Shown here in pieces: positions 1 through 15,600 of a DNA stretch of 64,000 nt (within the stretch, counting starts at the first letter, position 1; every line of letters begins with the position of its first letter). A program made the translations under genes and the position numbers. The notes under the pieces were generated by a model, which saw nothing but the letters and a program-made list of their open reading frames with translations, was not told the DNA's origin and ran no database searches. Source of the stretch: Otis tarda (taxonomy: Eukaryota > Chordata > Aves > Otidiformes > Otididae); NCBI GenBank assembly GCA_026413225.1, contig CM048552.1:63255001-63319000 (forward strand). Direction: 5' to 3'.

Positions 1-407
1 TTTACTCTGCTGTTTTGCATAATGAATGGAGTATAATTAAGCTGAAAAATCTTTATTCTAAAAAAAGTCTGCTCAGATAGCAGGAAGCAATCAATTCAGA
101 GTTCAAATTCCTTTCTTCAGACATTGCTTTTAAACAGAGAAAGGCAATCTAAAAAAACCATCCAGTTTTACTAGCCAAAGAACAAAGCTTTAGCATCTCT
201 ACCCAGACTGCTTTCCCAGCACAGATAAGGAAACCCAGCTGCTTTTAAACATGGCCCTGACAGGAAACAGTCTAGTTTACAACAGGAGTTTCATTCACTG
301 CCTGATCTGCATGCACCTTTAAATGAAAGGGAATTAGTGAGAAGTGACTGTGGGGAGCTAGGAAGCAATAACTTAAAGCTGTTTAAGATCAGACAGTGCT
401 TGCTTAC
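1..407 (-). other. MKRN1: MKRN1 intron 4, partial
   Basis: AT-rich intronic sequence after the exon 4 donor. No repeat or coding exon was recognised; the exon carrying the RING must lie to the left of the window. Confidence 0.8.
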
Positions 408-634
408 CTTTATGTGCTCGGATCTCTGTCCGGCATCAATTGGATGCAAGACCTGCAGTCCACACATATCACACACATCCCCATGGATATACACGCAGTT
501 TTCTCCATAACGACATTCTCCTACTGCAGCGTAGGGGCACAGCTCCTTCTTTATCTCCACGTCTACTTGCTGTTTTTCATATTCTTCCTCAATCACCATT
601 TCCTGCAAGGGTGCTTCAATACAGGAAGGAGCAG
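408..634 (-). CDS. MKRN1: MKRN1 exon 4, third CCCH finger and makorin Cys-His motif
   Basis: The 227-nt exon begins [11 protein letters not shown] and contains [19 protein letters not shown] (C-x7-C-x5-C-x3-H), then [14 protein letters not shown] and QRSEHIK before donor AAG|GTAAGC. The acceptor is TTCCCAG|. It ends in phase 0, so the next exon outside the window should start with a whole codon of the Cys-His motif. Confidence 0.95.
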
Positions 635-3600
635 CTGGGAACAAAATTAAGGACAGTAAGCAATACATTCAGATTTAGAGCAGTGGGAGAGAGAATACAT
701 TCTTTTAATGCAAAGTAATCTTTGGGTAAGCCTGCTCAAATTATCCAAAGAGAATAAGAAACAAGGTTCATTTCAGTTCAAGTTTCACACACCCTCAACC
801 TGAACTAACAGTTATTTTCCCACTCAAGAAAGCACAACCAGTTTCTTCATCCTTCAACCCATACAAGACTAAAGCTATCAAGTTTCAGTGATCAGATTCA
901 GATCCATTTACATGCTAAGTCCAGACTAAAAAATCTCACTAGTCCTCAACAGCTAAAGTACATTTTTATACAAACTCTGGTTCAGCAACAGCTAAATAAG
1001 GTTATAAATCTCACACTGCTTTGAGAATCAGTTCCGCATTGGCTAAAGTTAACAGGCTTTTCCCCAGAAATTACACAGCTGAAGCAATAAAGGTGTACCC
1101 AGCATAACAAAACACCAGTATGGAAACACCACATCAGCAGCTCCTTATGTGCATGTTGTTAATTAGCATGTTGTTGTTCAGCCTGAACAACAGGCTTTCA
1201 CTTCTGGACTCCTATGCATCTGTATAAATGATACAAAAGCTGCATCCACACCTCTCACACCAAACTCTATTCTACATATTTGCCAAAAACCCTATCGCAA
1301 GGAGGTATCTGGTCTATCAGTCAGATACATAAACCAGGCTTTAAGAAACTGAAATTCAGGGCTTCTTCACTGCATTCTAAGCTAGCTATCAGTTTTGCAA
1401 AATAGGGACTAAAATTCCCTTACCTAATTCTAAATTAACCCGAAATCTGTAGCACTTCTCTTCCCCATTTAGACAGCTTCTGCTTAGCACTTCTCCCCAT
1501 ATCTCTTGAACATATACTTGTCTGTGTCACCACAAGCCAAACAGCCTTTTGAAATAATTTCGTAAGTAGGATGATAAACTACATTACAAGACAAAACCAG
1601 TCAGTTTGAAGCTGATGATATAATAAGTGTAGGAGAAAAACAAATCATTACTATATTCCAAATAAATATCAGGAGAACAGCAACTGGACTTCATTTACAT
1701 AACCAGCAGCCATTGCAAGAGTAAAAAGTCACCTCTGCTATAAGAAAGTGTAACTTTTGTAAGCCGTTCAAGTTCTAGATTTGGAGAAGTAAACAAAAAC
1801 TATCAAAGGTATACCTGGATCAAGAAAAGTAAAGGACAGACTCCTCAAAAAGAATCAGAGGCTGCATGCTTACACAGTCTTCATCCCCATGGAGCAAAGA
1901 CACACAATAAGCATGTATCAGCCTGTTAGTTTTTGAACATATAGAGAAAAAGTAGGTCCCATATTTGCTTGCCCCCTAAAACTGTGAGCTCTCAGGAAAA
2001 GCAGTGTAGGAAAACACTAGCTCTCAAAATAAGTTCAAGTCTGCTCCTTGAACCCTCTCTGACTTCAGAGGTCTGATCTTGGATCAGTCTGTTTGCTAGA
2101 AACATATGTTTGAAAAGCGAGTGACAGAATAACAAGACAGCTGTCAACCTGCTTGTTTTTCAATAAGGTACCCAACCAAACACTCTTCACTACCTCTTCT
2201 TCCCCTGAGGTCTACTGAACTGGTACCAAGTAACAAGTAACCATATACTAGGCTCTACCTAGTCTTCTAAGTAACTGAACATAATATGAAAATTTGTACT
2301 TATTAATTTAAATGCCTCCCTCATCCCAATTTGAAACCCATGGTCTCCACTTCCAAGAGAAGTAACAAGAAAAATCACAACTCCCAGTTAGTTTCTATTC
2401 CCTTGACTGTCATTTTTGCCAGTGTTTTTTTCTAGTTAATGTTACAGATTTTTTACCTAGTTGATTCATGTGAGTTCTGACAATTTTTTTGACCCTTACT
2501 AAGGAAGGAGAGTTTAGTAGAACATAGTATAGATGGGCAGAAGCTTACTAGACAGACAAATGCATCTGAGTTTCAGAGGAATCAAGTGATACAGTACTTT
2601 CAATACGGCTGGCAAGATGATCTTTGCTTAAGGCAATCCTATATCCCTGGAAAATGCATATTTTGGAAGTAGCAGCATATTTGAAACTTAACAGAAAAAA
2701 ATCCAGAGTCACCTGCACTCCTCTTAAGGATACCTTTTGTCAAAACTTAATTCAGTAAGGGTTTTATTCACTTAAAAAACCCCCACCATACTTATTACTT
2801 TAGGTTCTTTGAGAATAAAGGCTTTGAAGTTTCACCCTGCCAGAGACTGACTTAGAAACCCATTTATTTACTACACTGGTCCACAAAAGGAGAGAGCAGA
2901 GCTTCACATCTTGGTCAAAAAAAAAAAAAAAAGTATTGAGTTGTTACTTAAACCAAACCAACCACCACCAGCAACAACTACACCACCACCAGTCAGCAAG
3001 CACAGTGCACGATACAGCTACTAAGTTCCAGCCCAGTCCACAATACCACCCTTGCACAAAAACGTACAACCAGTTCTTAGTGACTAGGCATCTAGACAAC
3101 AAGATACAGATCTACGAATGTCAGGCTTTGATAATGGCTCTGGGTACTTCTACAGTTTGAGAGGGTGGGAGAGGGAAAAACATACTAGAAGTGACATTAG
3201 TTTTCCAGTCCCCATCTTCTGTGCTGTCTCAGCATTTCCCTTCAGCCCTTCAGTTGTATTTCTATGAAATAAAAATTACTGTTTCCAGTTCTGAATATCT
3301 TCGTCTCCATAACCTGAAGATCTGCATGCATATCTCCTATATTTACTGCACTGTATCTGCTACAGTCTTGCTTCCTCTTTGAAAGCAAAATTAGAGAAAC
3401 TCACAAGACTATTGCCTCAGTAGCTCCAAATCCAGTATTCCTCATAGGGTAACATTTACTCTATGATTCTGTCTGCTGTTTTCAAAACCACTGCTCTCCA
3501 GTAGGTGGACCCAATCCCTGCCTTCTCACTGCCCATTTCACAGTCAACAGGATTAACTTCAGAGTAGTGAAAAAAGTCCTATTTCACTACCTTCAATCCA

Positions 3601-6600
3601 CACACCATCTGCTTTCCCTCTAGGACACACTTTGTAGCAGGATCAAGTACATCCACCTTGTAGCAGCAGGAAACAGTCACCCAATTCAGAATGTTTCTTA
3701 TCTTTCTGCCTTTCTACTCTTCCACAATTATTCCAAAACATCTAGCATCAGTAGCAGCAGAACAAATACGGAAGTGTGGTGCATCTGTACAAACAGGTGA
3801 TTATCTGAAGAATCATCACTATTTTCTTTGCAGGCCCTGAGGTAATCCTCAAGAGATCAGATTTAGTCTCAAATCAGAATCATCTGCATTAACAAAATGT
3901 CTTGTCTCACAATAAGACTAGCAATATAGCCCAAGCTACGCGTGGTTAAACTGCCAACCCCAAATCTCCAGCATTTGTAAGACACCTGAAAACAAAACAA
4001 CTTCTAGCTAATCTTGAGAAATAGATTCCATTTTAAAGTTTCCAAGTACCTGTACGTTTTTCCAGACATTTGACAAGAATAATCTGTAAGGCTTTAAAGT
4101 ATATACTTTGGAATACATTTTCCTGATCACTACAGTAAGGTTTTTCATTTTTATAGCTTAATAAAGCTAGTAGCTTCAGAAAAGCAAAATTTTTAAAACA
4201 CACCTTTTAAGAAGTCACCATGGGAATTAGCATCATGTAGCACTGCTGAGAACAGAAATGGCTGTTTGTACATTAAAGAGACATCAAATTTCAAAGGATA
4301 CAAACCAGAGAATTTGGAATAAGATTCAGAGAAGAGAATGTTATTTAACTTAATCTGTGGCAACCACAAGTTTCCATGAAAAAAAATACACCTGATCCCC
4401 TAGAAAGAGGAACTGCTTCAGTAAAACTAAGTGTGTTAAAGGTATAATGAAATGCTCTTATGCTTCAGGAATTTAGGAGAAAGCACTAGCTCTCCTATAA
4501 GGAACAGATACATTTAAAAGATCTCTGGCTGTTCAAACTAGCCATGAACTGATTCTACTGGAGGGCCACCAGGCTGAAGCTCATGAAAAAGAGACTGAGG
4601 AAACTGGACCTGTTCAGCTTAAGCAGCTATCTTATTGTTATCTTCAGCTACCCAATGGAAAAGTACAGGGGAAAAAAAAAAAGCCAGAGTCAGACTCCTC
4701 TCAGATGTGCACTGGACAAGAGACAGAAGGCAAGCTGAGGCACGGAAAAATCCAATTGCATACTAGGAAAGAGTTTTTCCTTATGAAAGAAGTCTAACAT
4801 CGCAAAGGTTGCCCAGAGGTTCTGGCATTTTGAACATCTCCAAGGACAGAGATTCAACTAAACAAATCCCCTGGCAACTTGGCATAGCCGACCCTGCTCT
4901 GAGCAGGAAATGAACTAGATGAAATTTAGAGGTCACTTACAATCTAAACTATTCTGCTTTGATAAAAAGATTTTTTTAAAGGATCCTTTGTCTCAATGAA
5001 TAGAGAAGTCATGCCTTTTACAACAGGGAGGTGACACATTAACAGGTAGAAGACAAGTTTTCATTCCTTTGGACAATACCCAAGTCACAGATTCACCAAA
5101 CAATTCCATAACCAAACTTCTCAACAACACTAGCGAAATATTAACATTACTCAATCATTCTCTTCCTCAAATCAGATCAGAGTACATTCCAATAGTGCCC
5201 CGCAACATTGAGAAAGTAATTCCTCTTTTCAAATCAGAGTATCTGAGTAGTGCTGTGGAGACAAGGAAGTGTAATCTGAGCACTGCATGACACAACTTCA
5301 AACTCTTCCGGACACAAGGTGTCCATTTTGGAATCAAACTAATTTGAGTACTCATGGACATAAGCTTTCAGTTTTAGAAAGTAAAATATAGAAGTTATGC
5401 TAAAGTAAACACATGCAGCCTACTTTTCACTTAAATTTTAAACCTTTGTGCTATTTCTCTGCAGGGAAAGGAGATGACAAGTATGCTACGTAAACAGTTT
5501 GGTCCCACATGATGAGTTTCTTCAGTCTCCTTGTCAACATGAGCTGTCACAGTATTAGAAAGTCAAGTCTCAGAAGGTAACTAGAATAAATGATTTTCAG
5601 CCTCTGGTCCGAATTGCCATGGAATTCAAAGCAAGCATTTGGCTTCAGTTAATTCTACAAGAATCTGTACCTCCACTGGAAAGTCTTTAAGGGATTAAGA
5701 AAACCCACCACCAAAAAAAACCCCATACACCACAACAAAAACCACAAGTCACCAACAACAAACAAAAAACCCTAAAAGGCCGTAGATTCTCTTTCCAGAG
5801 CAGTGATATTTATTACATCACCAGTATTTTTCTTCTCCCATTACATATGCAAACTAAACTTCCAAATAAAGAGATTCACCAAGTCACTCAGAGCCATAAC
5901 AAGAGGAAACCAGCTATGCAGAGACTGTCTTTAAATACACCTCGTTCCAGAACATCAGGATACAGCAGTATTAACTGATGTGGAACAGTCTTAACTACTC
6001 AGATCAGAAAGTTCAAGCATAACTTAACGACAGATCACTCAAAGTAATTAATAAACAAAAATAGCTGTACTCAACAAAACTCAAAGCATTAAAATAAATG
6101 CACTACATACAGATTGTTGACCCATAACAGAAATTCACTCTTATCCCATGATAAGCTTACCACGTCCACAATATGGCTGCCCAGGGACAAACTCCACAGC
6201 ATTCACCCAGTCTTCAGCACAGACTCCTGCAGCTGCCAGATCTATATTTTCATCTTCTATCTCAGCAAAAAAATCTTCAACTGTTTCAGGGAGTTCAATT
6301 GCATCGGCGAAGTCTGAGGATACTGAGGGATAAATTTCTTCATCTGGATACTCATCAGTCACTTCTTCCTGTTTCAGTGGCTTGGTATGTTCATATCTAC
6401 AGAGTTAAAACACATCCTGTCAACTCTTCACAAAAATACCTCCACAAACCAGCCCAAGGGATTAAAAATAAACTAGTTAAGATGAAAACATGCTATTCTG
6501 AATAATGACCTAGAAATGGCTTGGAAGATAAAGTCATTGATGACCCTTTAGAGAGATACGCTTCCACTTGCATCATCTGTCAGAACTGCTAAAGGAAACA

Positions 6601-9600
6601 GAAGGTACTCCATGATTTTGGAGGAAGTGGAGCAGCATTCCTAAGTGTAGCCAGCACCACATCTTTCTTTGGGATCCATATATCTTTGTGAAATATCTTC
6701 TTCAGCTATGACAGCCATTAAAATTAAGTACTGAAATAAACTGAATTAAGATGAGACCTTCAAATCACTGTATTAAAAAATATTAAACTAAATTTTTTTA
6801 AAATAATGAAGCATATTCAACCAAGTTCACTGTCAGTAAAAAAACCATTATTACTAATAAGGCTTTTAATGAGAGCAAAAATGGTTTTAGACTGTCGAAA
6901 TATTTCTAAAATATTGTTTATTTCATCTTCATCATAGCCTTCTTTTAAATTGATTTTTGTGTATGCTTTACAATGTATAACATTAATACAGTAGCAGATT
7001 ATATATATATATATATAATCTATAAATATATATATATGGGGAGGTGCTCAAAAATTTTTCACTGATGGGGTGCATGATTCAGAGACCACTGATGTACACT
7101 TTCAAGAAAGTAACACTGGCAGATAGAAGGCTACAGAGAAGCTTATTTTTGTTATTTTTCTTATACACAGTAACCATATACTAAACATCAAAGTAAAGAA
7201 CTACCCCATGAAGTCATGATGCAAATAATCATGCATTAAAGTTGCAACAAGACAGAATGTTAAAACTCCTGATAAATTTTAATAAAGTGAACTTAAAATT
7301 ATGCAAACACCCCTAAGCCTTTGTAAAGCTTTGGTACCCTAGGAAAGCATCAGTTTCCTTTCTTCACATTTCTGTTTTCTCTTTTTAATAACTTCAGAGG
7401 TATAGGCTAAGTCATACTATGTTTTGATAACGTAGGGTCACTTTGTACAGGCAACATTTTAGATTGTAAGTGACTAGACTCTTACTTTTCAAAATGGCAG
7501 TTCAAGTGTCAGAGTAGCAATTCCTGAAGAGATATAAACAATCCAGGGGCGGGGGTGGGGAATTCTTACCTGTTCAGGCTTTTATGATCACTTATCAAAT
7601 GTAACTCAGTTCCATCAGTTCAGCTAGCTTGAATGTAGTCTCAGATTTCAATGAATTCATCTACTTATGTTATTAAGTAAGCTTACACACCCTGACAACT
7701 CCTACTTTTACTAAGATCAGTTCTCTTCTTGCCTTGCCTTTGCTTATTTCATCCATAGCAAAGCAAACACTATAGTATTTAGCAAGAGAAGGCAGCTTGT
7801 GAAAAGAAGCTATCTTTATAAACTTCTGAAGTTGCAATGAAAGAAGAAAACAGTAAGATTTATTGTCTTTCTGTGAGCTTTCTACTCAGGGATGATGCAA
7901 GAGGGAAATCACTCCCCACCAGGATGTTCAACAGCATTTCTTTACCTGCAATGATCTCCATAAGCGCAGCATCCTCGCTGGTAATACCTGCACACCATGG
8001 CAGACTGACTAGTGGAGAGGTCATGGGAGTAGCGACAGTTGTCTCCTTCCTTGCAGACTCCATGCATGAAATATCTGCAAGACAGAAGATTACCATGAAT
8101 TAAGGAGAAGCACTGAAGTTGTAAACAAAGTATTTGGATGATGAGTTTATCTATAAATCAATGTATGTTGAATTAAGGACACCACTGACAACTCATGGGA
8201 CCATGTCCCAGTATAAACATATAAATAAGAAAGTCTGAGAAAAGATGAAGCCTTAGTCATTTCAGTGAACTGCACTGCACATTTAGGGACTTGTACTTAC
8301 AAAAGCCTGAAAAAAACCTGCAAAGCAAACCTTATCTAGGGCTAGGACACAGAGAAGAAAGAGTCTTGGACAAAGCACACGGGGACAAAGTTCTACCTGT
8401 AGTTCCTGTGTTCTGATACCAGCAGAAAACTTAGAGAAGCCCACCACTGAACCCAAGAATCAAAATCAGCCACACCCTAAATAAGTTTGAGTGCTTAAAT
8501 TTATTTTGAATTTGTAAATAATTCAATCAGAAGTAATTTCATCTCCAAGATGCAAAATATATTTGTGATGGATAATTATATCTGACAAAATACACACTTC
8601 TTTGATATAGGAGCCAAATAATCAGAAGCACCTTGCTTCAGTATTGTGCTGCCCGTCTCAAAATAATTGCATCGTTTCAAAGCTTTTGCAACTAATGTCA
8701 GGATGTCAAATAATGCAAGTTTAATTGAGCAATCTCAAATTCAGCTATTCAAGAAAACTGAACAGTCATTTTCAATGTGTTTTAAATTTTAACCTAGAAG
8801 ACACAAGCTTCTTTGAATTCAAGGCACTGTAACTACTCAGAGTCAATATGTTCACATCAAAACTACAACTGAAAATAGAAGTTTAAGTACATCTTTCCCA
8901 ATCCACATAGAAGTATTAGCCAAGGAGGAAATAAAAAAGAAATCTCCCAAACCTATATAAGAACTGAATCCATCAAGATGTTTGCCAACACTTCAGTTTA
9001 GAAAGAGAAGCATTGGCCCTCAGATACCAAGTCGCAAACTCTGAACTCACTGGAAATAGCAAGACCTGGTAAACAAGAAAATTTATTAGCGTTTAGGTCT
9101 CATACAGAAAACTACTTGAAGGAAGACCGAGAAGCAGATTATACCCTTAAGCCCATCTTGTGGCTGAAAGAGGCACTCCTGCCCTCCTCCTGTTGCACAT
9201 TTCCACTACTTTACATTGGTACTACCACAGCTAGGCAGCCAGCAGAACCAGGTCCTCCAACCAGCTGACTCTGCAGTCACACAGCAGTACAGCCAGTACA
9301 GGAGACAGAAGGATCATCTTTCAGCACCCCAAGCTAAGATTAGGATAGCTCTTCACAAAACAGCACATTCAACTCAATATTCCTGAACTTAAAAGGTGTC
9401 GAGTTGTTGAATTGCATAAACTTCTGCATAGGTAATCTGCTGTATTTTAAAAAAGTCAGATCAAAGTGAACATTCACCAAATGACATAAGTAGAGCTACA
9501 TTCGTAATCCAGTGCTAGGGATACATTAAAACCTGAGATGAGTCCCAAGAGGACTGATAACCCTTCATGTGCAAAAATCAGTGGTGTACTCAAGGTACTA

Positions 9601-12600
9601 AGAACAAAAAAAATCTAAACCACTAGCTGACACTTGCCATCAGGTTACAATTCACACTCAAAACAATCACCTGTCTGTACACTGTAGCCACATAGAAACC
9701 AGATAAGAAATGGGATCCTACATAAAAATAATTGGTCTAAGACCAAGATGAGGCTCTGCTGGACATCCTTCCCAGAAATGAGTACCCTAGTCAGGTTTGC
9801 CAGGTGGCTGCACAAACAGCTATGCCAGCACACACCAGGAACAAGGTGTTGCAAAAGCAAAACAAGAGAAACCCACGCTCCATAACCAGCACTCTCCACT
9901 GTGAATAAAAAAACAAAGCACCAAAAAACCCCACCAAAAAATCCACCACCCACACACACACTCCCTAACACAACTCGCCCACAAACTAACTCACCTCAAA
10001 GCAAGAAAAACCCCAACAACCCATGAACTCATGGAACCAGAACATAACTGGAATTTCTGGCTTGCTTTTAAGAAATGCGAGTCACACCAACAGGGTAAAA
10101 AATAATTCAGGTTGTTAAATGTTTGTTCTTGTTAAAAACTGTTATCTCCACCCTTTGCTTATTTCCACAGAGCACTGCTTCCCCCATGTGTTGGGGGCAC
10201 TCAATTTCATAGCCACCTGCTGACTCGGATCAGGAAATGGCTTCAGATGTAACCTGAAATTCCTTTTGATGCCCCCATGGTTATTTTTAATCTAGATCAG
10301 ATCACTGCTCAGCCCCACCACACAGCCACACCACTACTTAAGCCAACAAAAGTGTTGGGACACCACTACAACTGAAATAAGTAACTAAGAAAAAGGCATC
10401 AGCCTGAAGTGAGGATTTCTCTGAGAAAGTACTTGGTCAACATAACTTATCCTAAATACATAAGCCTCAAAATTTAGGCTCTCCCACTACTTGTTTGACA
10501 GAGAAGTGGAGTTTCAAGTAATTTTCCTTCTTTCCCTGCTTATGTCAGAAAATCCTACGCAAATACAGATTCTGTATAATTCTGAAAGTTGTCACAATTC
10601 ATTACATCCAGATGGCAGGCTATAAGGCAAAAAAACCCCAACCTGAAACATTCACAAGCTCAATCTAATTCACACATCATTCTGAAAGGCCTGCAATCCT
10701 ACGCAGCAAACTCAGTATCATTTGAACACAAAGACTGAGGTAGGAGGAGAGAAAAATGTATTTATCTAAGATTACTCCTCCACACCTCCCAAGACGTTTT
10801 TTACTTTAAGGTCACAAAGAATTTAACATTTTTACATAGGAAATTACAGTGTTTGACTAAAATATAGACTTTGGTCACATAAAAAAAAATAAACAGAGTG
10901 CATCATTTTTGGTGAAACTTCTGTTGGAGAGCATCTTTACACATATAGATTACTCAATTTAACTGTAACTTTACACAACCGCAACAATACCAGTCTCTTG
11001 TTTCTAGTTACAGGAAAAAAAAGGATCCTTAAAACTGAGAAATACATGAGTTATCTGCCTCACCCAGTGACATGTAGAAGGACATCTGAAATTTGCATTC
11101 TGTCAAGTACCCAGAGAATACAAATAATTTCATCTGAAAAAGAAACTGGATCAAGATAAGTATAACTGCATTTTCTCTGAGTGTCTGTGATGCTGTCATC
11201 CAAGAAGCACTTATTCTGACAGCAGTGCTCTGTCTTTCCTATTCAGATACACCAGCATAATTTGGTGAGGTTGCATGGGGAACTAGACCAGAGAACTCAG
11301 CGAGGTCCAAATCCAGATCCCAGTTCAGTTCATTGCATGACTGTACAAAACACAAGTGATATCAACACACAGAACAACCACTCAGAAGTCATAGATGCCT
11401 GCACTGGCATTTTATCACTGAAATATGTTTCAACTCACGTCCAGTTTTGGATGCCTTGATCAAAATAGCATACCCTGATTTTCATGGGGTACTTTAAAAA
11501 AGGTCATAGAAATTAGGCTTTGCACATCCGAAAGTCTCAAGTTGTATACAAGATCTGGTGGGTATTTTTTGGAAACTTATAGAGAAAACACTTGACAAAG
11601 TCCATAAAGCTAATAGTGTCTCCAACTCCCTGAAACTCCAGCCACTGGAGAGAGGTCAGATGTTATAAGTGCTACAATTAATTTTCTAGAATACTTAGTA
11701 TTTTCAAGTTTATCCAGGTTTCAATGAACTTGATTTCCATGATGCTTTAAAGTATAATAATCTACTGAAGATCTTGGTTTCCACTGCTAGAATATTACAT
11801 CTATTACTTGCCACAAGCTAGAAAAAAAAATAAGTTGCAGTGCCTTCATCAAAAGGACAATGCAGTGTTAAATACTAATAACTGCAGTCTAAAATCCTGA
11901 AAACATACCAGCTTCTTCCAGATGGTTCTTTGTATGTACTAAGCCTTTACCCTTGCAATCCTATTAGTGAAATCAATATGCAATACTTCTTTCCATAGCT
12001 TTCAAAGCTTGCAATGGGTCGCTTATTCAGGTGTGGTTTTTTTTTTTTACTTCAGGTCCACCTAATTCTGCTTTCAGATAACCCAGTTTTGTTTATTAAA
12101 CTACTGGTTTTGCTGAATTAGAATGTCACACCCAGCAACAGACCTCCTTCAAAAACTGAGACATTGCCATGACTGGCAGGACAAGGAACCTCAGGATAAC
12201 AGCCAGCTGCAGTCACTAGCTTCTTCAGGTGCCATACAGAGACTGAGCATTCCCAGGGAAGAAGCGGGGAAGGGGCCAGGCATGCTGTTCTAGCACAGCA
12301 CATGGGCGTTCAGCCACGTGAGTGGCTGACGAAATTCTACATGAGTTAGTCACCCTAAGAAAAAAAGAAAAAAGGTAGGTCTTAACAGCATTTATCTCCT
12401 TGTCCCTTCTCCATAAACTCCTTCAGCAAGAAGCTAGTGGGGGATCCAGAACAGAGCAGCTTAAGAGAGGGGCAACAAAAACAGGCTGTTAAGAGGTTTT
12501 TGCTCCACATCTGATCACTAGTGTTGCACTTAATTAAGTAGGCATACTTTACCGATTCAGATTCTTCACATTAAAAGACAAACATCTGACCTAGGTTTCC

Positions 12601-15600
12601 AGAAAGAACAGCAAAGATACAAACATGTAGACAATGCTCAAAATACACCAGTTATTTGCTAAGGGTTTTATTTATGTTCAGTTATTAAACAAACTAGTGG
12701 AATGTCATCTATTTACACCAACTTGATAACCTTATCTCTTTTTGCATGACATCTGGAAAACAAATATTTGGAGCTAACAGTATCAAGACTTTGGAGAAAA
12801 AAAAAAAAATGTTGGCTACACCACTGCTCAATAAAACCACGTACCAATCTGAAACTTGAAGGACAAGGAAGCTTGGTAAGGACCACCATGCTTCTTATTT
12901 CAAACATATCAGTAACAAAAGGATCAGAATATTAACTAAAGAACAGTTATGAATTACAGTTTTATTCCCCTGTAGTTTATTCCAGATTTAAAGATTACAA
13001 AATATTACACATCACAAAAGCCTTGAAAAAAGCTAAACCATAGAAGGTATGTAAGAAAATTATTTTTCATCCTCTCAAAGAACATGATGAATTCTTACGT
13101 TTCACCCTGAGACTTCTAAGCTTTAGCTGCAAGAATAGCAGAAGGGTAATATCTGCAAAACGAGATGTCTAGGAGAAATCAAAGTCCATCCATTGTGTCA
13201 CTCAGACATCAATCATCCTTCCCAAGTATATCACACTGGCATAACAACAACAATTTATCATATCAGGTGTTGAAAGGAGCAGCAAGAACTTATTCTACTA
13301 ATGCTAAACCTCCAGTTCTGATAAAACAGCAGTATTCCAGGCAGTACTTACTCTCACCCGTATGATGACTCAGGTAAAAAAAGCCTACAAACAAATAGAA
13401 TTGTGCAGTGCTACTCAAACCAGAAACTGCTCTACCTATTATATTAAAAACCTGCATTTTGAAATTCAACCCCTTCACCTCACATTCAAATCCTCAAGCT
13501 CTTTTATGAAGGTAAAACAAGATTTAATAGTTAAATACGTTTTCTTGAATGTGAAAAGATCCTATTGAAACCAAAGTTATAAAAACAAAATTCTTATCGC
13601 ACATTCCCAGAAGCTCAACTTGAAATTGTTAATTTCCCTTTAAAGTCTGAGGAAAACTAGCCTGCCTACAACTTGAATGGTCCACTAAAAATAAACAAGC
13701 AAATAAGTGAGCAAGCAATGGGGTAACTGGGAGGATTAGTCAAAAATAACAAACAAATGAGGACATTCATGAGGTCCCAAGCTGAGATCTCGTTTCTGTT
13801 TAAGCTCACATTAACCATTAGAAAAGAGCAGCTTTAACTTTCCACTAGTCCTGAGTGTTTGTAAATAAAAATATTCATTAGATAGATTCACTGCACGATA
13901 TATTAAACAGACTCACTGCACTGCATGACACTGATGAACTTGACTGCTTCTGCACTACACCAGTCACTGTCTTCAATAAACTGATTGTGTCCGTTACCTG
14001 AGAGACTGTATCTATATCCATCTCTCACCAATCCATTTCGCCTAATTGAGCCTTTGGATCTTTAGAAAGAATGAGGCAATCTATATAGAGGGAGCACTAA
14101 TCGATACCCTTGCAGCTCACTTAAAAGCTGAGGTAAGCATCGTTCCTGGGCATTTCCTCATTGCTGGCCCACGTTTAACTGCCATGCATCAAATATTAAC
14201 CCGGTTACTCACAGGCAAAACTCTTTGTATGCAGAAGTTAAGTACTCAGAGAGAGCTGGGAAACAGTCAGCAGTGCATTAACCAAAATAAACAGTGAGTT
14301 AACAGGAATGCTTTTAAACACTGCAGGGCATACTTAACAGCAGAAAAGAGAAACACAGCAACCAAGCTCCCTGTGAAAACCAAGCTACGGTTCTTAATAC
14401 TGCTATTTCAATCTGCCGTCGGCACAAATGGAAAAATACGCAGAAAAGGTAGAGATCTCACATCAAGATCTAGAGCCTCTTCCTTTCTGCCCGAGGGACA
14501 TTCCTTTGTGCTTCTGAGTGACTTGGAATGTATTTGCCCAGAAACATGTTCAGGTTAAACGCAATTTTCAATTTTATTTAAAAAAAAAAAAATCATTTGA
14601 AAAAGAAGAAAAAAAAAGTTAGATGCTCGTTGATGCTACTCGTGGATTACCACATGCTTTCATATAAACTGATTAGTGTATTTCTATACCCACAAAAACG
14701 GTTTTATATTCCTTTCAGCCTGCAAAGAGGCCAGCAGTATAAGTTTAAAAATAGTCCATCTGGCAAGCTTTACAACATGCGGTATGATTTGCAGAATCCC
14801 ATATAAAAGATTTCTCAGAAGTACAGTTTAAAGGAAAACACAAATAGAAAGTGACGCAGCATACAGAATCTTAAATGCAACACGAGCAGCAGCACTCCTG
14901 ACGTTTTGCAGTCTGTCGTGACTTATTCCTATCCGCTGGTTTAATAAATAATTTTTGCTGTATCAATCACGAATTCATTTCGTTTTATGAGTTTTTAAGT
15001 CTTTTATTCAAACGGACAAGGACTTTAGTGATTCTGTATCTCCTGCTGTATGGCACTTTCTAGAACGCGGCTACAGGACTTTCATTCTACAGTCTCCTTC
15101 ACAGCGACCGCTGCGGGCGGATTTTCACACAATAAGTAGCGGCCCACGGCCTAACACAAGGAGGCCACGCTTGCCACGCTTCCCCCGCTTCCCCGCCCCG
15201 GCGGGGCAAAGGGCCGGCATCCACACGCCATGTGCGGAGCGGAGCCGCGGGGAACACCCTTCCGCCATGGCAGAAGAAAGGCCGCGGCCCGCACCGCCCC
15301 CGCCCGCGGGTCAGGGCCGGCCCGGGCAGGCTAGGCCCGCAGCGCGCCCGACGCCAGCCGGTACTTCCGGCCGTGGGCCGCCGCTCCTGCAGCCGCCACC
15401 GCCGCACTACATCCCCCACAAACCCCGCCGCCGCGGCCAGTTTCCGCCCGGAGCCGCCGCAGGCCCGGGAGCGGCGCGGCCCGCTGCGCAGTTTGCCGCA
15501 GGCCGGCCCCAGGGCGCCGGGCTGGGCGGGGCGGGGGGGGAAGGGGGGCGCTGCGGCCGCGCGCTGCGCGTACGTGACCGATGGGGGAGGGGAGAAGCGC

